Positions 18,046 through 26,185 are shown, counted from the stretch's first letter. The stretch: 64,000 nucleotides of DNA from Lentzea sp. NBRC 102530 (GCF_030269365.1 NZ_BSTF01000006.1:124001-188000), one strand, 5' to 3'. The notes: generated by a model from the sequence alone, not told the origin. A program made the numbers and translations.

Positions 18046-19083
18046 TCAGGCCTGCAGGACCACCTTCAGGGCCCCGCTGTCGCCCGCGTTCTCGAACACC
18101 TCGTAGGCCTCCTCCATCTGCCAGAGCGCGAACCGGTGCGTGATGAACCGCTCGCCGTCGATCCGCCCGGACTCGACCATGCGCAGCAACGTCGGTGTCG
18201 ACACCGTGTCGACGAGCCCGGTGGTGATGGTGACGTTGCGGATCCACAGGTTCTCCAGGTGCAACGTCGCGGGCCTGCCGTGCACGCCGACGTTCGCGAG
18301 GTGCCCGCCCGGCCGTACCAGCTCGGCGCACAACTCGAACGTCTCCGGCACGCCGACGGCCTCGATCGCCACGTCCGCGCCGAGCCCTCCGGTGAGTTCC
18401 CGCACCACGCGTTCGGCCTCCTCCGCGGTCGACACCGTGACATCGGCCCCGAACTGCTTGGCGGCGTCGAGCCGGCCGGGGGAGAGGTCGACCGCCACGA
18501 CGTGGCTCGGGCTGTAGAGCTGCGCGGTCTGGATCGCCGCCAGCCCGATCGGGCCGGCACCCACGACCACGACGGTGTCCGCGGGCTTCACCGTCCCGTT
18601 GAGCACCCCGACCTCGTAGGCCGTGGGCAGGATGTCCGCGAGCACGACCGCCGCCTCGTCGGAGACGTCGTCCGGCAGCTTGTGGGTCGACACGTCGGCG
18701 AACGGCACGCGCACGTACTCCGCCTGCACCCCGTCGACCGTGTGACCGAGGATCCAGCCACCACCACCGAGGCACTGACCGTAGCTGCCGGTGCGGCAGT
18801 AGGAGCACCGCCCGCAGGTCGTGATGCACGAGATCAGCACGCGATCGCCGGGCCGGAGACCCGTGACGGACGTGCCGACCTCCTCGACCACGCCGACGGC
18901 CTCGTGCCCGAGGATCCGGCCGGGCTCCACCTCGGGCACGTCGCCCTTGAGGATGTGCAGGTCGGTGCCGCAGATCGTGACCGCGGTGACCCTGACCACC
19001 GCGTCTGCCGGGTCCTCGATCGCCGGTTTGGGCACCTCCTTCCACTCCCGCTTGCCGGGACCGCCGTAGACCAGCGCCTTCAT
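18046..19083 (-). CDS. Zinc-dependent alcohol dehydrogenase
   Basis: A medium-chain NAD(P)-dependent dehydrogenase of 345 residues. Catalytic-zinc ligands lie in TICGTDLH and GHEAVGVVEEVG, the structural-zinc cysteines in CITTCGRCSYCRTGSYGQC, and the Rossmann motif is VVVVGAGPIGLAA. It would oxidise an alcohol or reduce an aldehyde in the cytosol; the substrate is not predictable. The ATG at 19083 follows GGAGGTTCCG. The gene is transcribed away from a region with paired DosR-like boxes, and zinc alcohol dehydrogenases are common partners of actinobacterial hypoxia islands. Confidence 0.9.
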   Translation of the reverse strand: MKALVYGGPGKREWKEVPKPAIEDPADAVVRVTAVTICGTDLHILKGDVPEVEPGRILGHEAVGVVEEVGTSVTGLRPGDRVLISCITTCGRCSYCRTGSYGQCLGGGGWILGHTVDGVQAEYVRVPFADVSTHKLPDDVSDEAAVVLADILPTAYEVGVLNGTVKPADTVVVVGAGPIGLAAIQTAQLYSPSHVVAVDLSPGRLDAAKQFGADVTVSTAEEAERVVRELTGGLGADVAIEAVGVPETFELCAELVRPGGHLANVGVHGRPATLHLENLWIRNVTITTGLVDTVSTPTLLRMVESGRIDGERFITHRFALWQMEEAYEVFENAGDSGALKVVLQA

Positions 19084-19143
19084 CGGAACCTCCTCCTGAG
19101 TCGCTTGCCCTCCAAGGCTTGTCGCGGGCGAGCGGCGAGTGCA

Positions 19144-19180
19144 GAGACGTGGGTCCTTCGCGCGCGGTGACCAAGTGCCC
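19144..19180. promoter_or_regulatory. Paired DosR-like boxes upstream of alcohol dehydrogenase
   Basis: GAGAC-GTGG-GTCCT at 19144-19157 (8 of 10) and GTGAC-CAAG-TGCCC at 19167-19180 (7 of 10) lie exactly 23 bp apart, 61-97 bases before the dehydrogenase start. They also sit upstream of the small frame at 19274. Confidence 0.4.
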
Positions 19181-19273
19181 GCCGCCGTCGAGCCCTGGGG
19201 AGGTGGGATCGGCGCCCCGCCCGGCGCACGCTGCTCACCGCGAGACAGTCCACATCGGAGTGAGGAGTGCGCC

Positions 19274-19435
19274 GTGAGCACGGAGATCGAGGAACCGCCC
19301 GTGTCGACTCCGCGGGCTGCCGGCGGCGCCGGCACGGTCGTCGTGTGCGCGGGCGGGGGAGGTGCCCCGGTCGTCGACGAAGGGAAGCTCACCGGAGTGG
19401 AAGCCGTGGTGGGACGAGGACCTACCTGGGCGTGA
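19274..19435 (+). CDS. Hypothetical 53-residue protein
   Basis: A short reading frame with GTG start after a strong GAGGAG ribosome site at a good distance. The product (MSTEIEEPPVSTPRAAG...) has a hydrophobic glycine-rich core, VVVCAGGGGAPVV, and no recognised domain. It may be a real small protein, or the remaining N terminus of a truncated gene, because 22 bases later the lipocalin gene ends on the other strand. The divergent arrangement with the alcohol dehydrogenase around the DosR-like boxes makes expression possible. Confidence 0.35.
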   Translation: MSTEIEEPPVSTPRAAGGAGTVVVCAGGGGAPVVDEGKLTGVEAVVGRGPTWA

Positions 19436-19456
19436 CCGGCCAGGAGGGCCGCTTCG

Positions 19457-20050
19457 TCACCGGGCGGCGCAGAGCGGAACGGACTCCGGCGCACCGCCGT
19501 CCTGTGCGGTGATCCGGAACTCGCAGAGGTCGTAGCCGTTGCGCAGCAATGCCTTCGTCATGCCCGCGACGTCCTTGCGGGACGGTGCGGGGCTGCGCGA
19601 GATCACGAATCCGGTCCTGCGGCCGGGCGCGCCGATCACCGCCCAGCGGTAGTCGCGGTCCAGCCCGATCACCCAGTAGGTCCCCGGCTTGTCGAAGCTC
19701 CACCCGTCCGCCGTCCTGGCGAACGACACCTGGAGCTTCGCCGGGGAGGCGGGATCGGTCCGGCGCGCCCTGCCCTCCAGCGAGGACGGCACGCCGCCCG
19801 CGCGAGTGCAGGAGTTGACCACCTTGACCTGCCCGTCCGGCAGCGGCGTGTAGACCGCGTTGTCGTTGCGGACGCAGTGCGCCTGGAACGGCTGGGGGAT
19901 CGCCGCCACCTGCACCCAGCGGCCCTGGTACCGGCCGAGGTCGACCGAACTGACCGGCCGCACCTCGGCCGGGGTCTCCGCCGCGGAGGCCGGGGCGGGA
20001 ACCAGGCACACGCCGAGGGCCACGGTCGCCGCTACCGCGGTGAAGCGCAT
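19457..20050 (-). CDS. Secreted lipocalin-family protein
   Basis: A protein of 197 residues with a Sec signal peptide (MRFTAVAATVALGVCLVPAP, cleavage after ASA near residue 23) and no lipobox Cys at the cleavage site. The lipocalin signature GRWVQVAAIPQPFQ follows, then a Cys (CVRNDNAVY) and VKVVNSC, which may form a disulfide. Lipocalins bind small hydrophobic ligands; the bacterial Blc type is linked to membrane lipid stress. The mature protein should be extracellular. AAAGGTGATCTC precedes the ATG. Confidence 0.8.
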   Translation of the reverse strand: MRFTAVAATVALGVCLVPAPASAAETPAEVRPVSSVDLGRYQGRWVQVAAIPQPFQAHCVRNDNAVYTPLPDGQVKVVNSCTRAGGVPSSLEGRARRTDPASPAKLQVSFARTADGWSFDKPGTYWVIGLDRDYRWAVIGAPGRRTGFVISRSPAPSRKDVAGMTKALLRNGYDLCEFRITAQDGGAPESVPLCAAR

Positions 20051-20149
20051 GAGATCACCTTTCGCCGTTGATCACTCCGCCCAGCACGCTAGGGCCGCGG
20101 GGGAGTGCCTGCACGACGGCGAGGCGACAAGATCGAGTCGGGAGCCGGC

Positions 20150-20425
20150 TCACGCCCGGCCGGGCGGTCCTTCGAGCAGCGCGGCGACCTCTCCGGGGTG
20201 CGCGCCGGGGCTCGTGGTCTGAATGCCGTTGCTCCAGCCGAGGTCCTCGCGCCAGCGCAGCACCGGGCCGCGCCCGGTGACCACCTGGCCGCGCATCGGA
20301 CGCGCCGGCGTGAGCTCGAGGACGACCTGGGCGACGTCGACGCCTTCACGGGCCAGCGCGTCCACGACGTTGTCGAAGTACTGGGCGATCGCGATGGCCG
20401 TGCGTCTCTCTCGGGTGTTCTGCAC
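20150..20425 (-). CDS. DUF6292-like protein
   Basis: A protein of 91 residues matching the DUF6292 pattern common in Pseudonocardiales: a helix (RRTAIAIAQYFDNVVDALAR), a strand with R-G-x-V (ARPMRGQVVTGRGP), and LRWREDLGWSNGIQ. No biochemical function is known to me. The GTG at 20425 is chosen because AGGAGG lies six bases upstream; the longer in-frame start at 20572 would include residues without domain character. A tandem DosR-like box pair lies 63-99 bases upstream, so it may belong to the stress regulon. Confidence 0.6.
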   Translation of the reverse strand: MQNTRERRTAIAIAQYFDNVVDALAREGVDVAQVVLELTPARPMRGQVVTGRGPVLRWREDLGWSNGIQTTSPGAHPGEVAALLEGPPGRA

Positions 20426-20487
20426 CGCATTCCTCCTGTGGTCCGAGCGAACCCACACACCTTGCGTCTCGCGGACCAGCCGACCCA

Positions 20488-20524
20488 GGGCAAAAGGTCC
20501 CGTCGTGACAGGGACCGCCCGCCC
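20488..20524. promoter_or_regulatory. Paired DosR-like boxes upstream of DUF6292 gene
   Basis: GGGCA-AAAG-GTCCC at 20488-20501 (8 of 10) and GGGAC-CGCC-CGCCC at 20511-20524 (8 of 10) are again 23 bp apart. The inner halves also form an inverted repeat, GGTCCC-N9-GGGACC. Confidence 0.4.
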
Positions 20525-20568
20525 CGCCTCCCGCGGACCTCCGGCCGAACGCGCTTGCACAGGCGAGG

Positions 20569-20968
20569 TCACCGCCCGACGGCGGCACCGTCAAGGGTCT
20601 CCCGCTCGGTGAGCAGGGCGGCGAGGCGGTCGAGCGCCTCGCGGTGTTCGATCAGCGGACCGGTCGCGCGGCACTCCGCCTTCCGCAGGAGCCTCGCGAT
20701 CTCCTGGTCCCCGAGCCACTGGGGCCGCTCGGAGGACAGCTGGGCGAGCCCGTGGGCCAGTCGAGCGCGGCGCTGACGTACCGGTCTGCGACCCGTCGGC
20801 GATCGTCGACGGACGACGTCCGGTGGAGAACGTTGGTGGACCGGGGACGCGCGCCGCCGTGTCCGCTGCCTTTTGCGTGCGGTTTCGGGGACGATCGGGC
20901 GGATGTAGGGCCACGGACTCGACGCCGCACCGCACCTTCCGCGGCCGGCCCGCCGCAGACCACTGCCG
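20569..20968 (-). pseudogene. Frameshifted relic related to the AbrB-like gene at 60.9 kb
   Basis: On the minus strand an opening YIRPIVPETARK in one frame continues in another as VDDRRRVADRYVSAALDW and ends in a third stretch with protein-like sequence (SSERPQWLGDQEIARLLRK). The AbrB-like protein at 60852-61316 has YIRPIVPDT and VDHRGRLADRHITAALDW in a single frame. The shared DNA (GGGACGATCGGGCGGATGTA) supports common ancestry. The frame breaks indicate decay. The C-terminal piece is not explained by the AbrB relative and could be a separate fragment. Confidence 0.45.
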
Positions 20969-21007
20969 AACCTGGCGCGCGCGTGATGACTGAGCGAGAC
21001 TGCCTCG

Positions 21008-21775
21008 ATGGCTTCCGAATACGCCCAGAGCGACCAATTCCGCGGCGCTCGTATCCACCTGAGCAACCTCGATGGTCTTGAGATCCGCGATTGCGAGGTG
21101 AGTGGCCTGAAGATCGTCGACTGCTACGGCAGCGACGTCTACCTCGGTGGCTTCTTCGAGCGCCTCGTCGTCAACGACGTCGACGTGACCGCCTACGTCG
21201 AAGCCGAGCTCGACAACCGGCACCCCGCCCGGGTGCTGGCGCGGGAGGCGGTTTCCCCCGAGGACCACCGGGCTGCTTGGGACGCCATCGAGATGCTGTG
21301 GGACGCGACGCTCGACCGGGCGGGGCAGTTGCCCGAGGCCACTCTGCACGAGCAGGTCGGCGGTGAGTGGTCGTTCGTAGAGACGCAACGGCATCTGCTG
21401 TTCGCCTGCGATGCCTGGCTCGGCAACGCCGTGCTCGAAGAGGAAACGCCCTACCACCCGTTGGGCTTGCCAGCCGGAGGGACGCCGGCGGAGGAGGCGG
21501 GCAAACTCGGCCTCACCCTCGACGCCACCCCGGCGCTCGAGGAGGTGCTGGCGCCGCGGCGCGCCCGGATGGCCACGATGCGGCGCGTCGTCGACGGGCT
21601 CACCGCGGACGAACTCGACCGGGTGTGCGGTCGCAAGCCGGCGGACATGTATCCCCAGCAGGAGTACGTCGTCCGCCGCTGCCTCAAAGTCGTGCTGAAG
21701 GAAGAAGCCGAGCACCACCGGTACGCGGTGCGTGACCTGGCGGCACTTGAGGCAGGTGTGCCTGAACGGCAGTAG
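21008..21775 (+). CDS. DinB-like protein with pentapeptide-type N terminus
   Basis: A protein of 255 residues. The first 50 residues (FRGARIHLSNLDGLEIRDCE) have the short-repeat character of pentapeptide-repeat proteins. The rest is a DinB-type four-helix bundle (about 85-245) with the likely metal histidines in WSFVETQRHLLFACDAWLG and KEEAEHHRYAVRDL. DinB superfamily members include mycothiol- or bacillithiol-dependent transferases and stress-induced proteins. No strong ribosome site is visible before the ATG. The next stretch is a decayed acr3 relic. Confidence 0.75.
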   Translation: MASEYAQSDQFRGARIHLSNLDGLEIRDCEVSGLKIVDCYGSDVYLGGFFERLVVNDVDVTAYVEAELDNRHPARVLAREAVSPEDHRAAWDAIEMLWDATLDRAGQLPEATLHEQVGGEWSFVETQRHLLFACDAWLGNAVLEEETPYHPLGLPAGGTPAEEAGKLGLTLDATPALEEVLAPRRARMATMRRVVDGLTADELDRVCGRKPADMYPQQEYVVRRCLKVVLKEEAEHHRYAVRDLAALEAGVPERQ

Positions 21776-21880
21776 TTCCCGCCGATCTCGGCGGAGGTGC
21801 CGGTCTCGATCTGCGGCGGAGAGCCGGAGCCCGCAGCCCGCGCCGGGTAGTCGCGGCGATCCGTTGCTCCATCCTCGGAC

Positions 21881-22160
21881 GATCATCGTCGGCTTGGCCC
21901 GCTGCATCGCGATGGTGATCATCTGGAACGACCTGGCGTGCGGTGACCAAGAGGCCGCCGCGGTGCTCGTGGCGCTGAGCTCCGCGCTCCAGGTGATCAT
22001 GTTCGGCGTGCCCGGCTGGTTCTACCTCGAGCTGCTGCCCGGCCGGCTCGGCCTCGACACCGCCTCGGTGGACTTCTCCGCCTGGGAGATCGCGTTGCCG
22101 CTGCTGGTCTACTTCGCGATCATGCTCGCCATCGCCATCGGCGTGACCTCGGGCCAGGCT
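21881..22160 (+). pseudogene. Shrunken acr3 arsenite-permease relic
   Basis: Starting at ATCATCGTCGG, this matches the central part of the intact Acr3 at 55150-56223 almost residue for residue (VGLARCIAMVIIWNDLACGD, GWFYLELLP, LDTASVDFSAWEI). It then jumps to IALPLLVYFAIM, then to LAIAIGVTSGQA. The 5' third and the 3' end are missing. At least four internal losses keep the frame; two are only 6 and 9 bases. It cannot encode a working permease. Confidence 0.8.
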
Positions 22161-22292
22161 CGGCTCCGCGCGGCCTCACCGATCAGCCGGTCACGACCAC
22201 GCGACGGGCTGATCGATCGCCGAGCACGTTCGGCCAGGACCCGGTCCCGGTCGTGAACCACTTCACCCAGGTCGGCACCGAGAGGTGCTCAC

Positions 22293-22862
22293 CTACGAGC
22301 GGTGGGTCAGCTTTCGCGCCAGCGTGACCGTGATCGCGACGGCCAGCACCCACGGTCCGGCCACGATGACCGGGTCCAGGACCTGGTGCTTGACGTCGGA
22401 CCGCTTCTGGCCGATGCGGGAGGAGAAGCCGTGCCGGGAGAACTCGCTCAGCACCCCCGTCTCGGTGATCGGATTGTCCGGCCGGGCGGTCAGGAACGAC
22501 CTCAGGTGGCTCTCCCACGCGTCCACCCGGTCTGCGGCCAGCAGCAGGAGCCAGTGCGCGGCCCGTCCCTCGCTGTACTTCCGGTAGGCGAACCGGCGGA
22601 TCACTCCGGACACCCCTTTGGGCGGGCACGAGGTGCCGAAGACGGGAGGGAGGAACTTGTGCTCGATCGAGCGTTCCCGCGGCCACTTCTCCGGTTGGCG
22701 GTCCGGGAAGTCCCAGTGCGCGCCGGTCCGGTCTTCCTGCCACCGCAGCTTCGGCACCGACGGGCGGTCCTTCGGATCCAGGTCCGCGCCCCAGCCCGGG
22801 ATGCGGGCCCGCAGCTGGTCGGTGGACTCGGCCAGTGGCGGCTTGTCCGACGTGTAGGTCAT
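22293..22862 (-). CDS. Conserved hypothetical protein with C-terminal helix
   Basis: A protein of 189 residues beginning MTYTSDKPPLAESTDQLRAR. The body is rich in Trp, Arg and Pro (WDFPDRQPEKWPRERSIEHK, GTSCPPKGVSGVIRRFAYRK), and one membrane helix lies near the C terminus (VIVAGPWVLAVAITVTLA). I recognise it as a conserved partner of dehydrogenase genes in actinomycetes, but no function is assigned to it. It starts 14 bases after the stop of the alcohol dehydrogenase, so the two are co-transcribed. It may anchor or assist that enzyme at the membrane (inference). Confidence 0.65.
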   Translation of the reverse strand: MTYTSDKPPLAESTDQLRARIPGWGADLDPKDRPSVPKLRWQEDRTGAHWDFPDRQPEKWPRERSIEHKFLPPVFGTSCPPKGVSGVIRRFAYRKYSEGRAAHWLLLLAADRVDAWESHLRSFLTARPDNPITETGVLSEFSRHGFSSRIGQKRSDVKHQVLDPVIVAGPWVLAVAITVTLARKLTHRS

Positions 22863-22876
22863 GGCGGTCGTCTCCT

Positions 22877-24025
22877 TCAGGCGGCGTTGGGCACGATCAA
22901 CGGCTTGATGCAGCCGTCCAGCTTGGCCGAGAACATGTGGTAGCCCTCGGCGATGTGTTCCAGCGGGATGTGGTGGGTGACGATGTCGCTGGGCTTGAGG
23001 TAGCCGTTGCGGATGTGCTCGAACAGCCGCGGCCACTGCCGCTTCACGTGGCACTGGTTCATCCGCAGCGTCAGGCCCTTGTTCATGGCGTCACCGAACT
23101 TCACCGCGCTGAACATCGGGCCGTAGGCGCCCACCACCGAAATCGTGCCGCCCTTGCGGACTGAGTCGATGGCCCAGTTGAGCGCCACCGGGGAACCGCC
23201 CTGGAGCTTCAGCTTGGCCGCGGTGACGTGCTGGGTGAAGTTGCCGTCCGCCTCCGCGCCCACGGCGTCGATCGCGACGTCCGCGCCGAGGAAATCGGTG
23301 GTCTTCTTCATGTGCACCACGACGTCGTCGCACTCGGTGAAGTTCACGGTCTCGGCGTGGGCGAACGCGCGGGCCTTGACGAGGCGGTATTCGAGGTGGT
23401 CCACGACGATGACGCGGCCGGCGCCCATCAGCCAGGCCGCCTTCGCCGCGAAAAGGCCGACGGGCCCGGCGCCGAAGACCACCACCACGTCACCCTCGAC
23501 GATGTCGCCGAGCTGCGCCCCGAAATAACCGGTGGACAGCGCGTCCGTGAGCAAAACGGCGTCCTCGTCGTCCATCCACTCCGGAATGACCGTCGGCCCC
23601 ACGTCGGCGAACGGCACCCGGACGTACTCGGCCTGAGCGCCGTCGTAGCCACCGCAGGTGTGGGAGTAGCCGTAGATGCCGCCAACGGCCGTGGCGTTGG
23701 GATTGACGTTGTGGCAGTTGGCGTACAGACCACGCGCGCAGAACCAGCACGTGCCGCAGAAGATGTTGAACGGCACCATCACGCGGTCGCCGGGCACGAG
23801 GTTGCGCACCGAGGACCCGACCTCCTCGACCACGCCGATGAACTCGTGCCCGAACGTCATGCCCACACGCGTGTCGGGCATCATGCCGTGGTAGAGATGC
23901 AAGTCAGAGCCACAGATCGCCGCCATCGTGACCCGCACGATCGCGTCGTTCGGGTGCTCGACGACCGGCTGGGCTTTCTCCTCCACGCGGACCTTGTAAG
24001 GACCTCGATAGACCATCGCGCGCAT
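22877..24025 (-). CDS. Zinc-dependent alcohol/formaldehyde dehydrogenase-like protein
   Basis: A zinc-containing medium-chain dehydrogenase of 382 residues, resembling glutathione-independent formaldehyde dehydrogenases. Catalytic-zinc residues are in AICGSDLHLYHG and FGHEFIGVVEEVG. The structural-zinc region is FNIFCGTCWFCARGLYANCH, the Rossmann motif is VVVVFGAGPVGLFAAK, and the long insert after residue 230 is typical of this subgroup. It differs clearly from the dehydrogenase at 18046-19083. The ATG at 24025 follows GAGATGCC; translation could also begin at the next Met. The downstream hypothetical membrane protein is in the same operon. Confidence 0.88.
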   Translation of the reverse strand: MRAMVYRGPYKVRVEEKAQPVVEHPNDAIVRVTMAAICGSDLHLYHGMMPDTRVGMTFGHEFIGVVEEVGSSVRNLVPGDRVMVPFNIFCGTCWFCARGLYANCHNVNPNATAVGGIYGYSHTCGGYDGAQAEYVRVPFADVGPTVIPEWMDDEDAVLLTDALSTGYFGAQLGDIVEGDVVVVFGAGPVGLFAAKAAWLMGAGRVIVVDHLEYRLVKARAFAHAETVNFTECDDVVVHMKKTTDFLGADVAIDAVGAEADGNFTQHVTAAKLKLQGGSPVALNWAIDSVRKGGTISVVGAYGPMFSAVKFGDAMNKGLTLRMNQCHVKRQWPRLFEHIRNGYLKPSDIVTHHIPLEHIAEGYHMFSAKLDGCIKPLIVPNAA

Positions 24026-24208
24026 GGCATCTCCTTGAGAGCGTCACTTCGGTGGTCACCGACCGACGCAACGGCGGGCCACTCGCGAAACCGGCAGGTA
24101 CCCGTTGTGCCGGTGGATAACCTGCCGCGCGCAGGCGAACACCGGTCGTGGTTGGTGGTGGAGACCCTCCGGCGTGATCCACTGGGCGGCGACCGATGAC
24201 CGCAGGCG

Positions 24209-24595
24209 TCACGGTTGCCACCAGTCGCGGGCCTCGCCGTCGATCCCGAGTTCCGGACCGGCCTCTCTCGCGCGGGCCGAGCGCCTGGACGAGCCGGGCC
24301 GTCTGCGCCTTGCTCAGGCGCTGGTCGGCGTTGTCCCAGAACGGTTCCGACAGCCCCGGTCGCGCAGGAACCCCGGGCGGGTGGTGCCCGGTGATGATGA
24401 TGCCGCACGCGCTCACGGCGTTGAGCAAGTCGTCCACACGCACCGAGTCGACCAGGTCGACCCCGGCCGGCAGGGCGTAGTCGTCGGCCATCTTCTTGAA
24501 CGACGCGCTGGGCGTGTACGGCCGGCCACCTCGTGGCCGTTCTTGATCAGATCGAAGACCACCCTCTCCCGGCGCAGGTCCTTGAAGCTCGTCAT
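24209..24595 (-). pseudogene. Frameshifted hypothetical gene
   Basis: Translation from the ATG at 24595 gives MTSFKDLRRERVVFDLIKNG. The frame then breaks near 24525, inside a GGCCGGCC run, and continues in another frame as SASFKKMADDYALPAGVDLV and VSACGIIITGHHPPG. A second break precedes the natural-looking end GIDGEARDWWQP and a stop at 24209-24211. Loss of one GGCC unit would explain the first break. I do not recognise the family. Confidence 0.6.
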
Positions 24596-24705
24596 GGCCC
24601 GCCGTCGGGCGAGCACCCGGCGACTTGATCAACGAGTCCGAACCCGCCGCGGCCTGAACCGTCCCCGGTCTCGTGCCGTCGGCTGTTGCTCGGGATGCGA
24701 CGGGC

Positions 24706-25037
24706 TCAGCCGGCGTCGTGGAACGTCACGATCGTCGTGGTGCCGTCCTGCTCGACGATCCGCAACGCAGGCTGGGGGAGGTCGGTGGACACGGTGATCT
24801 CCACTGGCCGCCACACCATGTGCCGCAACACCACGGGATACCGCGCGTCGTCGCCGCCGAGCCGTTGCGGAACTCCAGCGCGCCGTCCTTCGTGTCGTAG
24901 GCGGCGTAGTCGAACGGCAGCCGCTCGGCCTCGGGCTGGTCCCCGATCGCCCGGTCGAGCACCTCGATCGTCACCACCTTGCCCTTGACCTGCGTGGTGA
25001 GCTCCTCCAAAACGTCCTTCCACTCAGCTGCCGCCAT
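24706..25037 (-). pseudogene. DUF5335-like gene with one-base frameshift
   Basis: The first part (MAAAEWKDVLEELTTQVKGK, VTIEVLDRAIGDQPEAERLPF) and the second part in another frame (YPVVLRHMVWRPVEITVSTD, ALRIVEQDGTTTIVTF) together match the DUF5335 pattern. The break lies near 24860. The total span is one base short of a multiple of three, so one deleted base explains it. A sequencing error could do the same and should be excluded. Function of DUF5335 is unknown. Confidence 0.65.
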
Positions 25038-25186
25038 GATCACCCACTCCACTTCGTTTCGGCTGATTCCGCAGCCTCACATCTCCCGGCACCCGTTGTC
25101 TTCGACCTCGGAGGTCAGGCCGGCGGCCACGAGTTCACCCCACCACGGCTGGTCCGACTCGACACGGGGTCGCATCGACACCCGGA

Positions 25187-25465
25187 TCACCCGTCCACCT
25201 CGTGTTCCGCGAGGTGGGTGTGGTGCTTGCGCGCCTCACGCGCCTGGACCGCGCGTTCGGATTCGGGCCGGCCCTCAGCGGGGTCGATCCGCACGGACCG
25301 GACGACCTCGTTCTCGTTCTCGTAGTCAGCCGGTGGCAGACCGCGCAACGCACGCAGCACGTCCTCGCCGGCCTCCTTGTTCTCGGCGTGCTCGACCAAC
25401 TGCTCCTTGCCTGCCGGGAAGTCCACGTCGTTCAGCGCGTCGACGATTTTCTCCTTCACTCCCAT
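25187..25465 (-). CDS. DUF2795-domain protein
   Basis: A small acidic protein of 92 residues. The first 55 residues (KIVDALNDVDFPAGKEQLVE, VLRALRGLPPADYENENEV) match DUF2795, a helical domain of unknown function common in actinomycete stress genes. The tail is charged and rich in Arg, Glu and His. The ATG at 25465 starts the domain directly. It is flanked by broken genes on both sides but shows no damage itself. Confidence 0.7.
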   Translation of the reverse strand: MGVKEKIVDALNDVDFPAGKEQLVEHAENKEAGEDVLRALRGLPPADYENENEVVRSVRIDPAEGRPESERAVQAREARKHHTHLAEHEVDG

Positions 25466-25527
25466 GCGTCCTGCGTATCCCGTCGCTGCGCGGGTAAACC
25501 CGCGGGACCTGTCGAGAGGAGAGAACC

Positions 25528-25635
25528 GTGACCTGTGAGGAGCTCAACGCCACCGTGGCCGAGCACGCCGGAGCGGACCGCGATGAGGCGGAGGCCGTGA
25601 CCCGAGCTGTGCTCACCACTCTGACCGAGGATTGA
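25528..25635 (+). CDS. 35-residue ORF resembling the N terminus of DUF2267
   Basis: A GTG-started frame after GAGAGGAGAG encodes MTCEELNATVAEHAGADRDE and ends in AVLTTLTED. This helical pattern with a final AVL-x2-L resembles the first repeat of DUF2267 proteins, which are normally over 100 residues. It is therefore either a micro-protein or, more likely, a gene truncated by an early stop. It is divergent from the DUF2795 gene. Confidence 0.35.
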   Translation: MTCEELNATVAEHAGADRDEAEAVTRAVLTTLTED

Positions 25636-25886
25636 ACGCCTCGCAGTACTCCGATGGGACCGTCTCGGTGGAGTCCTCCACGACTATCGGCATGCCGCTG
25701 TTCGACCGCGTGCTGATCAGGAATCAGGCCCATCTGTGCCCGGCGCTGTGTGAGTGTGGGCGGCGGCGGTAGAGCAATCGCCGAGCTCGCCGATCGTTCG
25801 CTGGCGCGCCCCCTGCGGGACCGGCCCCAACTGGGCGAACCCGCTCAGGTCGGACGCCTCGTCATAGACCGACATGATCCTCTCGG

Positions 25887-26160
25887 ATGAGGCATCCGCG
25901 AGTAGCAGGATGCGCCTTGAGCTTCATGGACGTAGTTTCCGGCGCGTACAGGGCAGTTGCTCGTCGTGGACCTGTCCGGCCGCTCTTCTGTGATTCCAGC
26001 GGGATCGCGGCGTTCATCGCCGCCCGGAGCCACGCGAGTGCCGCGCATGCGGACGTCGTCCTGGCCGCTGTACCGCGCCAGATCTTCCAGGTGTGGGCAT
26101 GATCGGCCTTGACGTCCTCTTCACGACGCGCCCCAGCGTGCAGGACGCGTTCTCGGACCG
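25887..26160 (+). pseudogene. STAS anti-sigma antagonist relic, frameshifted
   Basis: One frame reads CDSSGIAAFIAARSHASAAH, which contains the phosphorylatable serine motif of STAS proteins, and LAAVPRQIFQV. It stops at 26100, while the next frame continues with MIGLDVLFTTRPSVQDAF, the usual end of such proteins. The N-terminal half of the domain is missing. It stands opposite an intact anti-sigma-type ATPase gene, its natural partner type. Confidence 0.6.
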
Positions 26161-26185
26161 GCGGGCCGCCGGCAGCCGAGGCCGG

